The notes under the pieces were generated by a model, which saw nothing but the letters and a program-made list of their open reading frames with translations, did not search any database and was not told the DNA's origin. Below, piece after piece: positions 56,593 to 64,000 of a DNA stretch of 64,000 nt. The position numbers and the translations under genes were made by a program. The stretch comes from Acetivibrio mesophilus (GTDB taxonomy: Bacteria; Bacillota; Clostridia; Acetivibrionales; Acetivibrionaceae), in the NCBI RefSeq assembly GCF_004102745.1, contig NZ_RLII01000007.1:1-64000 (forward strand). The letters run 5' to 3'. How positions within the stretch are numbered: the stretch's first letter is position 1; every line of letters starts with the position of its first letter.

Positions 56593-56636
56593 TAGGGTGA
56601 AATATTACTAATATATTGTTTGGAGGCAAGATTAAA

Positions 56637-57386
56637 ATGTTCAAGAAGATGACAGTCTATATGACTTCTGTATTGGTATTTTGTATGATGTTTTACCAAT
56701 GTGCTTTTGCTGCAGAGAACTTAATACAAAATCCATCTTTTGAAGATATAAACGATAATATGCCCGTCGGTTGGAATACATGGGTTTGGGATTATAGGCC
56801 GGGTGTTGTCGAGTTTGGTGCAGAACAGGAAGGTTCACACAGTGGACAGTACTATGTTACCATCAATAATAAAAAGGGCAGGGATTCACGATACCTTCAG
56901 GAGGTGGCAGTGAATTCGAATTCATGTTATAGATTTTCCGGCTGGATTAAAACAGAGAAAGTTGGAGGAGATACATTAGGGGCTAACTTATCATTAGAAG
57001 GATTTACTGCATATTCTCAAGATGTAAAAGGTACTGTTGATGAATGGCAATACACTGAGTTATATATAAAGACCGGCGAAGGTGTGAATACAATAACATT
57101 ATCATTAGGCTTGGGCGGATATGGAAATCTGAATACCGGAAAGGCGTCATTTGACGATGTGGTACTTGAGGAAGTAGATAGCATACCTGAAGGTGCAAAT
57201 TTTGTATTTGTCGGAAATACTGACGCTGAATCCGAACCTCCAGAGGATGAAAAAAAGCCTGAAGATACAGAAGGCAAGTACACCTGGGTGTGGTTGGCGG
57301 TTTCGGTGATTGTTTTGGCAACCATATTCTTTTATTACTATAAAACAGGGAAACTAAAATCTACAGATAACGAGAAAGATGAATAA
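56637..57386 (+). CDS. Membrane-anchored CBM4/9-like protein
   Basis: The 249-residue protein has a signal peptide (cleavage near QCAFA-AE), a jelly-roll carbohydrate-binding-like domain (about 30-185), a Pro/Glu-rich linker, and a C-terminal membrane anchor (WVWLAVSVIVLATIFFYYY) with a basic end. The domain call rests on NLIQNPSFEDINDNMPVGWN, SCYRFSGWIKTEKVGG and ASFDDVVLEEV, as in CBM4/9/22-like modules. It probably binds glycan at the cell surface. The ATG at 56637 follows TTGGAGG. It is the last gene of the operon, before a strong terminator. Confidence 0.75.
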   Translation: MFKKMTVYMTSVLVFCMMFYQCAFAAENLIQNPSFEDINDNMPVGWNTWVWDYRPGVVEFGAEQEGSHSGQYYVTINNKKGRDSRYLQEVAVNSNSCYRFSGWIKTEKVGGDTLGANLSLEGFTAYSQDVKGTVDEWQYTELYIKTGEGVNTITLSLGLGGYGNLNTGKASFDDVVLEEVDSIPEGANFVFVGNTDAESEPPEDEKKPEDTEGKYTWVWLAVSVIVLATIFFYYYKTGKLKSTDNEKDE

Positions 57387-57403
57387 AATCAATATTCCAT
57401 TAA

Positions 57404-57446
57404 TAAAAAGGCTGCGGAGATTCAATTTTCTGCAGCCTTTTTTATT
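57404..57446. terminator. Bidirectional terminator between the envelope operon and celO
   Basis: AAAAAGGCTGC/GCAGCCTTTTT with additional G-U-containing pairs inside; T-runs are available on both strands. Confidence 0.92.
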
Positions 57447-57476
57447 AATAAGTTTTGCTAAACATGTATTATTACG

Positions 57477-59459
57477 TTACTTTCCCAGTTTTTCTTCTAC
57501 CGGAAATATGGTTATAGTTTTAAGGATATACCTTTTTAATATAGTAATATCGCTGGAGCTTATTTTTCCATCTCCGTCCAGATCAGCAGCCTTTAATCCG
57601 TCAGGAGAAGGGAACTCGGTAATTTGCTTCAGAACATAACGTTTTAGCAATGTAAGATCGGTGGAGGTTGCTTTGAAGTCACCGTTAACATCACCATACT
57701 TGAAGGTTTCCGGTGTTACTCCTCCCAGTGGTATTACATGGTCCAGCCCTCTCTTCCACAATGTCGGCTCAATTATTGCGTATTTCTCCTCGTCTACTGT
57801 TTTCCAATCTTCAAGCATCAAACCGCCGGTATCGGCAGAATTAGGATTAAAGGCCCAGAAGGTATGATGCAGTTTTTTGTCTGCAATAAAGCTTCCCAAG
57901 CATTCAAGCCATTTCACGTTGTTATCGTTGATAAGCTTACCGCCCCACTCTCCGATTAACATAGGTGCAATATTTTCATCAACAATATAATACCAGTTTG
58001 GGTACCAGCATTCTTCATAAAGAGTATTAATATCAAAATCTTTTTTAAACCATGGCTGCATATATATGTCCGGCCCGTAATCATGTACAGAATATACAAG
58101 CTTGTCTTGGGCAGATAGGGTGACAGGGTGGTGGGCGACTCCTCTTAAGTTCCCGCCCCACCAGTTACAGTATGTAGTAAACTCACCACAGTTGGTGTAA
58201 TCATATCCGTCCATTGGGTATGCCTCGACACCTTCTACGACGATCAAAAGGTTCGGATTAATTGCGAGTATTTCTTCGGCAATAATTTCGGCAGCTCTTT
58301 TCCAATTGTTTGGATCCTCCGAATCATCCCATTTTGCAATGTTCGGACCTGAGTACTTTCCATGGGGCTCATTTTTAAGATCCATTGCAATAACCGTATC
58401 ATCATCCTTGTACCTTTCGGTAATCCATTTCCAAGCCTCAATAAAATCCTCCATGGTCACATCTTTGTTGTACCAGAGGTTGTCTTGGTATGAATCCTTA
58501 GTAGCACCATGCATGTCAAACATAACCTTCATACCGTTTTTCTTCATATGATTTATTGTATAGTCCAGTATGTCGAGACTGCTCAGACCGTCAAGACGTG
58601 GGTTCTCGTATGTGCTTACAAAGGAAGTTTCTACATATTCACCGTTTTTCCATTCAAGAATAAGTTCAGCACTGAGGGGGATTCTAAGAAGATTAAAACC
58701 TAAGTTCGCCATTAAATCAAGAGAGTCTTCCAGATTGCATTTATTAAGACCGTAAAAACCATTTGCTCCATCAGTTTCGAATCCAAACCAGTTGATGCCT
58801 GTAAGGTAAACTGTATTCCCTTTTGAATCCTTAATTAAATTTCCTTCTACATGAAGCCAGTCATCATCGTTTGGCGGCGGTGTCGGTTCCGGCGGTGGTG
58901 GTGGTCCCTCTACTCCCCATACCAGTGTGTCCTTATAGTAGAGTGTCATTTTATCATATTCTGCATAATCGGTGAAACTGGGGTCATAAGAATAATCATT
59001 GGTTTGATCATAATAGCCGTTTGATATTTTTTTCAGTACCAACTGCATTTGACCGCTGTTGCCACCATCCTTTATGACTCCAGCTCCGCTGGTAAAGCCA
59101 ATCTCCGCATATCCCAACTCGGGGTGAAATTCTGCAAATATGTTGCTTGACCCTATTGCAGTGTAAAAGCATAAAAGGGTTTCCTCGGTAGCACCTTCTT
59201 TTGTGTAATAATACCTCACTTTGAGATCGGCCATATCCACACTTTGACCGCTGTTGTTGTGAATAATTATGTAAGGACGCATGCTTTGATACCTTTCATC
59301 TAGCGAACCATCCATATAGTGGATCGATAGGCCTTCTAAAGCAGTTTCTTCAGTAGTGTTACCAGCATTAACGGTAATGAGGCCAAAAAGGCATGAAATA
59401 ACGAAGACAGAAATTGTTAATACAGATAACAGGCTTTTCTCAGAATGTTTTTGAGCCAT
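57477..59459 (-). CDS. celO: Cellulosomal GH5 cellulase, CBM3–GH5–dockerin (CelO type)
   Basis: Secreted enzyme that hydrolyses cellulose; CelO of C. thermocellum is described as a cellobiohydrolase. In order: signal peptide (1 to about 32), CBM3 (about 40-185), a Pro-rich linker (GPPPPPEPTPPP), GH5 barrel (about 200-575) with the acid Glu364 in DLKNEPHG and the nucleophile Glu504 in MLIGEWGG, and a type I dockerin (about 588-650) with GDVNGDFKATSTD and DLDGDGKISSSD. The total of 660 residues agrees with CelO. GGGGGG lies about eight bases before the ATG. It is convergent with the envelope operon and divergent from the ECF sigma gene. Confidence 0.93.
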   Translation of the reverse strand: MAQKHSEKSLLSVLTISVFVISCLFGLITVNAGNTTEETALEGLSIHYMDGSLDERYQSMRPYIIIHNNSGQSVDMADLKVRYYYTKEGATEETLLCFYTAIGSSNIFAEFHPELGYAEIGFTSGAGVIKDGGNSGQMQLVLKKISNGYYDQTNDYSYDPSFTDYAEYDKMTLYYKDTLVWGVEGPPPPPEPTPPPNDDDWLHVEGNLIKDSKGNTVYLTGINWFGFETDGANGFYGLNKCNLEDSLDLMANLGFNLLRIPLSAELILEWKNGEYVETSFVSTYENPRLDGLSSLDILDYTINHMKKNGMKVMFDMHGATKDSYQDNLWYNKDVTMEDFIEAWKWITERYKDDDTVIAMDLKNEPHGKYSGPNIAKWDDSEDPNNWKRAAEIIAEEILAINPNLLIVVEGVEAYPMDGYDYTNCGEFTTYCNWWGGNLRGVAHHPVTLSAQDKLVYSVHDYGPDIYMQPWFKKDFDINTLYEECWYPNWYYIVDENIAPMLIGEWGGKLINDNNVKWLECLGSFIADKKLHHTFWAFNPNSADTGGLMLEDWKTVDEEKYAIIEPTLWKRGLDHVIPLGGVTPETFKYGDVNGDFKATSTDLTLLKRYVLKQITEFPSPDGLKAADLDGDGKISSSDITILKRYILKTITIFPVEEKLGK

Positions 59460-59549
59460 TAAAATTAACCCCCCTCACTCCATTCGTTATGGAAAATAAA
59501 AAATAAAAATTATGTAAATAGAAATATACGTACTATCTTAATTATATCA

Positions 59550-59573
59550 TTAATATAGTGCTTTAATATAGTG
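59550..59573 (-). promoter_or_regulatory. Direct repeat in the celO upstream region
   Basis: TTAATATAGTG occurs at 59550-59560 and 59563-59573 (13-bp period), about 90-115 bases before celO. A TATAAT-like box on the minus strand lies nearby at about 59540-59547. This may be a promoter or regulator site. Confidence 0.35.
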
Positions 59574-59579
59574 TTTTCA

Positions 59580-60237
59580 AAACGAATAAATGAGTACTAA
59601 ATATTATACAAATGATAAGTCCATAGTTATCAGTATGTTGGCTTACGGTATGGTGTAATTAATATAAAAAGTGGGAAATTCTGTGAAGAATTACGAGGAT
59701 TATTGCGGATTTTTATGAATCAAACTCGTATAATGAATTGGGATATAGGGGTGAGTATAATTAAAAAAGAAAAGCATTAGAGTCAACGGCATTCAACGTG
59801 ATTTTATTGACTTCCACATGTTGCTATTCGAATTGCATTTTAGTTTTTATCACAATCACGCTTTTTGGCGGCAATAATACTGCGAAAGTCATCTTAAATT
59901 TAGCACAAATCATCTATTTATTATAAATAAATCCTTAAATTTTATGGTCTACATTTTTATATAATTTTATCATACATATAGGCGATTTTATATTGAAGTC
60001 GTATTTATTTTTATTTTCTTTAGCAGAATGAAAAAGGGATAAGAAGGTGTTCCAACGAAAGTAATCAAATTAATAAATTTTTTCATACCAAAATGAACCG
60101 AACAACCATTAAGAGACAATATATTATTGGAGTAGCTATTCCAGATGAAAATTCATCTCTATTGCAATATTGCATTGCAAAATGCTGTAGAAGGAAGAGT
60201 TAAAATAAGTTTATGCCATGTGGAGAGGGGATAAACA
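59580..60237. other. Long divergent intergenic region celO / ECF sigma
   Basis: About 660 AT-rich bases without a credible gene. A dyad CGTGATT/AATCACG spans roughly 59798-59861. No ECF-type -35/-10 pair could be assigned with confidence before the sigma gene. Confidence 0.3.
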
Positions 60238-60756
60238 TTGGACAATATAGATATTGATAGCCTGGTGACGTTATACGGTAAAACTGTTTATGGATTCTGC
60301 ATTAGGCTTGCGAAAGACAGAGATAATGCTGATGACCTGTACCAGGAAACTTTCTTAAAAGCGATGGAACTGAGTACTAAAATTGATGAGAGCAAAAATC
60401 CGAAAGGATTTCTTATTTCCATTGCAGTCGGGTTATGGAAGAACAATCGTCGAAAATTTGCCAGAAGGCAAAGAATAGCACCCGAGGGAGAACTGAATGA
60501 GGAGGTTGTCAGCAGCGTCATGTGTGCCGATGGTACAACACCGGAAGAGATTGCGATATTAAGAGAACGTTGTGCACAAATACGGGCTGCAGCGGATAAA
60601 CTTAATGACAAGCTTAGAATACCTCTGTACATGTATTACACTGCGCAAATGTCAGTTGAAGATATAGCAGCAGCGCTTAGGATTCCGCAGGGGACTGTAA
60701 AAAGCAGGCTCCATAAGGCACGTGAAAATCTAAAAAATGTCTTGGAGGGTTATTAG
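60238..60756 (+). CDS. ECF-type RNA polymerase sigma factor
   Basis: The 172-residue protein has the two domains of an ECF sigma factor. Region 2 is about 5-75 (NADDLYQETFLKAM, GFLISIAVGLWKNNRRK) and region 4 about 110-168 (YYTAQMSVEDIAAALRIPQG, then TVKSRLHKARENL). The start is TTG, eight bases after GAGAGGGG. The gene ends one base before the anti-sigma start, so the pair is co-transcribed and probably coupled. The position divergent from celO raises the possibility that it controls polysaccharide-degrading genes, which is inference. Confidence 0.9.
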   Translation: MDNIDIDSLVTLYGKTVYGFCIRLAKDRDNADDLYQETFLKAMELSTKIDESKNPKGFLISIAVGLWKNNRRKFARRQRIAPEGELNEEVVSSVMCADGTTPEEIAILRERCAQIRAAADKLNDKLRIPLYMYYTAQMSVEDIAAALRIPQGTVKSRLHKARENLKNVLEGY

Positions 60757-60757
60757 T

Positions 60758-61579
60758 ATGGATAGATATGAAGAACTGGAACAATTGCTGACACAAGCTC
60801 TTTCTTCGACAGCTGAACCTGATGAAGCTTTAAATCAAAAAATTAAGTACAGAATAAAGGAGAGTAAAACTATGAAACCAGCACGTAAAAGGATAGCAGT
60901 TGCTTTTGTTGCCGCCGTAATCTTTATAATGTCGGGCTCCGCATTTGCTGCTTGGAGGCTTTTAAGCCCGAAACAGATTGCCGAAAACCTGGGAGATAAA
61001 GCCTTGGCTAAAGCTTTCGATAGTGAAAATGCAGTTTTGATTAACAAATCTGTAACTTCCGGTGATTATATCTTTACACTGTATGGAATCACCTCCGGCA
61101 CAAACTTAAGTGATTTCAGAAGTTCAATAGAGGATATTCATCCTGACAGGACCTATGCTGTAGTTTCAATTGAAAGGGAAGACGGAAGTCCAATGCCTGA
61201 AGTCAGTGATGAAAGTTACGATGAGACTACATTTATTGTTTCACCACTTATAAAGGGGCAAAAACCTTGGCAGGTGAACATATGCACAATGAATGGCGGA
61301 TACATCGAACGAGTTGTGGACGGAGTCCATTACAGAATAATTGAGTGCGACAGTATAGAGATGTTTGCCGACAGAGGAGTGTACCTTTACGCGGGAACTG
61401 GAAGCTTCATAGACAATCAAAAAGTAAGCTACAATGAAGAAACCGGTGAAATTACAATTAATGCGGACAATAAAGAAGCTGGTGTACTTTTTGATTTGCC
61501 CCTTGATGTAGAAAAAGCGAACCATGAGAAGGCTGAAAGGTACCTTGAAGAAATATTAAATCCCGCATCTAATCCATAA
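60758..61579 (+). CDS. Membrane-bound anti-sigma factor (DUF4179-like)
   Basis: The 273-residue protein has a cytoplasmic N-terminal sigma-binding helical region (1-40, EELEQLLTQALSSTAEPDEA), one membrane segment (about 44-64, IAVAFVAAVIFIMSGSAFAA), and an extracytoplasmic domain of about 200 residues that resembles DUF4179. The ectodomain shows no known carbohydrate-binding motif. It begins one base after the sigma stop; GGAGGG lies eight bases before the ATG, within the sigma gene. An earlier ATG at 60737 overlaps the sigma gene and is less likely. Confidence 0.8.
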   Translation: MDRYEELEQLLTQALSSTAEPDEALNQKIKYRIKESKTMKPARKRIAVAFVAAVIFIMSGSAFAAWRLLSPKQIAENLGDKALAKAFDSENAVLINKSVTSGDYIFTLYGITSGTNLSDFRSSIEDIHPDRTYAVVSIEREDGSPMPEVSDESYDETTFIVSPLIKGQKPWQVNICTMNGGYIERVVDGVHYRIIECDSIEMFADRGVYLYAGTGSFIDNQKVSYNEETGEITINADNKEAGVLFDLPLDVEKANHEKAERYLEEILNPASNP

Positions 61580-61756
61580 CAAGCAATGACAACGTGGCCG
61601 ACTGGGAAGGTTAATTACAATAATAGGTAATAGAGTAATAAATATATAGTAATTAAATAAAATAAATGTCTTGAAGTATTATGAATTATTAAGTATAATA
61701 TATAAGGTCTCCTCTTAATGATTGTCCTTTAAGAGGAATATTGATAAGTTAATATT

Positions 61757-62026
61757 TGGTCGTGCTAGATGGGGAGGTAGCGGTGCCCTGTACCTGCAAT
61801 CCGCTATAGCAGGGTTGAATTCCTATAATAGGCTTGCTTCTGTAGGGTCTGCCCTTTGTAAGTGGCAATGAAAATTGGGTCCTGCGCAATGAAAATCTAT
61901 GAATCCCGTCAGGTTCGGAAGAAAGCAGCGGTAAGTAGTCTCTTTCGTGTGCCGTAGGATTGCCTGATTCGAGCTAACTGCATTGGTTACGCTTATATAT
62001 GCATGTCGAAAATAGGTGCACGACCA
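61757..62026 (+). ncRNA. ffs: Signal recognition particle RNA (large, with Alu domain)
   Basis: A 270-nt RNA whose ends pair (TGGTCGTGC with GCACGACCA). It contains the S-domain core GTCAGGTTCGGAAGAAAGCA and a 5' Alu-like region, as in other Firmicutes. It lies just upstream of dnaX, a usual place in Gram-positive genomes. It binds Ffh to target membrane and secreted proteins. Confidence 0.93.
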
Positions 62027-62065
62027 ATTATATAATAAAATTTAAGTATATCGAGTTGTCCTAAA

Positions 62066-62098
62066 AAGCTATTTAAAATTATTAAATAGCTTATTTTA
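62066..62098 (+). terminator. Hairpin after the SRP RNA
   Basis: AAGCTATTTAA/TTAAATAGCTT perfect 11-bp stem, 5-base loop, then ATTTTAT. Confidence 0.7.
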
Positions 62099-62140
62099 TA
62101 TTAGTCAGCTTTTCGATATGAGGGAGTAGGAGGATGTATT

Positions 62141-63781
62141 GTGTCGTATCTGGCTTTATATAGAAAATGGAGACCTATGGTCTTTGAAGATGTAGTTGAA
62201 CAGGAACATGTTGTAAAGACGTTAAGGAACAGCATTTGCTCCGGGCGTATAGCTCATGCGTATCTCTTTTGTGGGACAAGGGGTACGGGTAAAACCACCA
62301 TGGCAAAAATATTTTCCAGAGCTGTAAACTGTACCGATTCAAAAAACGGTGATCCCTGCAATCAATGTGAGGTTTGCCTGGGAATACTGAACGGAAGTCT
62401 TTTGGATGTCATTGAAATAGATGCTGCCTCAAACAACAGCGTGGATAATATAAGGGATCTGAGGGACGAAGTCATATACACTCCTTCAAAAGCCAGATAT
62501 AAGGTTTATATTATCGACGAGGTTCATATGCTTTCAACAGGGGCATTTAATGCGCTCCTAAAGACTCTTGAAGAGCCTCCTGCCCATGTTATATTTATTC
62601 TTGCCACTACTGAGCCACACAAGCTCCCTGCAACTATACTGTCCCGATGCCAAAGGTTTGATTTCAGGAGAATTCCGGTTGAAAGTATTGTAAAGAGGGT
62701 TGAGTACATCTCCAAAGAAAGTGGAGTAGAAATACAAAAGGAAGCATCGAAACTGATAGCAAAGCTTTCCGATGGAGCCTTAAGGGATGCCATAAGCATA
62801 CTGGATCAATGCATATCCCTTGGAAATAAGGAACTGACTTATGAAGATGTCTTATCTGTAGTGGGTCTTGTGACGGATACCTTTATCTCCGAAGTGGTTG
62901 ATGCCATAAAGAATAAAGAGATAGACAGGGTGTTGCAGGCTGTCGATAAGCTGGTGATGGAGGGCAAGAATATCGGCCAGTTTGTTTCGGAAATGGTGAT
63001 GTACTATAGAAATCTAATGATTTGTAGCTCGGTATCAAATCCGGAAGATATAATTGACGCTTCCATGGATTCAATTCAAAAGATGAAGCAGCAATGTAAA
63101 GGGTTAGAGCGTTTTGAAATTGTGGCCGTGATAAAAGAGCTTTCTTCTTTAGAGGCAGCATTAAAATGGTCCTCACATCCAAGGGTTCTTCTGGAAACGG
63201 CGCTTATAAAGCTTTGTGAAAGCAGGGTAGATTTGGGAGATGCCGGCATTTTAGAGAGAATTCAATCGCTGGAAAAGAGTGTTAATGATATCGTTGAAAA
63301 GGGTATTGCTGTCCCTAAGAGTGGTTCGGGCGGTTCCAAAAGGGGTGCAGAGTCTGTGAATTCCGATAAAGGGAATTCGGCATCCGGAGCGGAGGAACGT
63401 ATTGAAAAAAAGAATATTGCCAAAAATGCCAAGGGCATTGAGGCGTGGCAGGAGGTATTAAACGAGTTGAAGGGCAGAGGTAGAATGGCTATATATACCA
63501 ACCTCCTAGACACCAAACTTGTAGAGCTGAACCCAACTCAAGTGGGGATAGTATTTAAGAATGGCTGCAGCTTCAATAAGATGATTGTTGCAAAGCATGA
63601 GAACCTTGAAGTTGTGGAGTCGTGCCTTTGTGAATGCCTTGGTAAAGAGGTTCGGGTAAAATGTCTTGACGAAGAAGATACTGTTGATAACGGCAAAAAA
63701 GAGGAAAAAGATGAGCTGATTGAGAAGGCTCAGGATATTGCCGAAAAGTTGGATGTTAAACTGAATATAATTGACGAGTGA
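62141..63781 (+). CDS. dnaX: DNA polymerase III gamma/tau subunit
   Basis: The clamp-loader ATPase of the replicase. The 546-residue protein has Walker A CGTRGTGKT (44-52), four zinc-ligand cysteines (64, 73, 76, 79; NQCEVC), Walker B IIDEVHML, and sensor motif ILATTEPHKLPATILSRCQR. The C-terminal third (about 365-546) is a less conserved tau-type domain. The start is GTG with AGGAGG seven bases upstream. It is followed by the ybaB/ebfC gene, the standard dnaX-ybaB order. Confidence 0.95.
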   Translation: MSYLALYRKWRPMVFEDVVEQEHVVKTLRNSICSGRIAHAYLFCGTRGTGKTTMAKIFSRAVNCTDSKNGDPCNQCEVCLGILNGSLLDVIEIDAASNNSVDNIRDLRDEVIYTPSKARYKVYIIDEVHMLSTGAFNALLKTLEEPPAHVIFILATTEPHKLPATILSRCQRFDFRRIPVESIVKRVEYISKESGVEIQKEASKLIAKLSDGALRDAISILDQCISLGNKELTYEDVLSVVGLVTDTFISEVVDAIKNKEIDRVLQAVDKLVMEGKNIGQFVSEMVMYYRNLMICSSVSNPEDIIDASMDSIQKMKQQCKGLERFEIVAVIKELSSLEAALKWSSHPRVLLETALIKLCESRVDLGDAGILERIQSLEKSVNDIVEKGIAVPKSGSGGSKRGAESVNSDKGNSASGAEERIEKKNIAKNAKGIEAWQEVLNELKGRGRMAIYTNLLDTKLVELNPTQVGIVFKNGCSFNKMIVAKHENLEVVESCLCECLGKEVRVKCLDEEDTVDNGKKEEKDELIEKAQDIAEKLDVKLNIIDE

Positions 63782-63900
63782 ATTTGAAAAATTTTACTGG
63801 TGTTTTTAGCATATATTAATATATAATGATGATTAGGTATTTTAAAATTCGGATATATGTAATCTGAAGATATAACATAAAATTTGGAGGTAGATTGTAA

Positions 63901-64000
63901 TGGCAAAAGGCGGTTTCCCGGGATTCGGCGGTAATATGAACAACTTGGTAAAGCAGGCTCAGAAGATGCAAAGGGATATGGAGAGAGTTCAGGAAGAGCT
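63901..64000 (+). CDS. YbaB/EbfC family nucleoid-associated protein (truncated by window edge)
   Basis: Only the first 33 codons are in the window. They read [19 protein letters not shown] followed by [15 protein letters not shown], the typical glycine-rich start and first helix of YbaB/EbfC DNA-binding proteins. TTGGAGG lies before the ATG. The position directly after dnaX supports the call. Confidence 0.9.

Noticed and set aside
59750-59900. Remnant gene upstream of the ECF sigma factor
   Set aside because: A stretch near 59790-59880 can be read for about 30 codons, but it has no start and no recognisable protein, which is within chance for AT-rich DNA.

Overview
The window reads as a chromosome segment of a low-GC, spore-forming, cellulosome-producing clostridium. 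Two secreted enzymes carry type I dockerins: a PL1–dockerin–CBM35–PL9 pectate lyase, and a 660-residue CBM3–GH5–dockerin enzyme with the layout and length known for CelO. Together with the clostridial housekeeping genes this points to Clostridium (Acetivibrio/Hungateiclostridium) thermocellum or a very close relative. That species call is inference from memory; no search was run.

Layout. 0–10.4 kb: a TPR protein with a frameshifted 5' end, then glgB, nagA, a membrane diguanylate cyclase, the rpsF–ssb–rpsR operon, a YihY-type membrane protein and galU. 10.4–19.3 kb: a secreted phosphodiester-glycosidase (NAGPA) protein, a TtcA-like tRNA thiolase, a DUF2935 protein, the two-headed pectate lyase, and three tRNA genes (Pro-TGG, Val-TAC, Thr-TGT). 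19.4–25 kb: two small-protein genes, a CPBP protease, a zinc-ribbon protein, rho with a large charged insertion, and rpmE. 25–34 kb: an SF2 helicase with a glycine-rich hydrophobic segment, a cell-wall amidase-like protein, a metallophosphoesterase, a YcdB/PepSY protein and a GH8-like protein. 34–40.3 kb: signalling and sporulation genes (PAS–SpoIIE phosphatase, YyaC, rubredoxin, STAS protein, class I amidotransferase) and an orphan agr-like pair: a kinase-less AgrC-like receptor beside a serine-type AgrD-like peptide.

40.3–50.3 kb is an accessory island with five related cobalamin-binding-type radical SAM proteins in two divergent operons, two acetyltransferase-fold proteins and a class I methyltransferase. 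50.8–57.4 kb is an envelope-glycosylation operon: GtrA, two polytopic glycosyltransferase-like proteins, a flavin oxidoreductase and a membrane-anchored CBM-like protein. 57.4–64 kb holds celO, a divergent ECF sigma/anti-sigma pair, the signal recognition particle RNA, dnaX and the start of a ybaB/ebfC gene.

The most notable items are the orphan agr-like pair, the radical SAM island, and two dispersed structured repeats. One repeat is a GCCTCTT stem with a 12-nt loop that sits directly beside terminator hairpins at three places. The other is a 54-bp dyad found in two divergent promoter regions.
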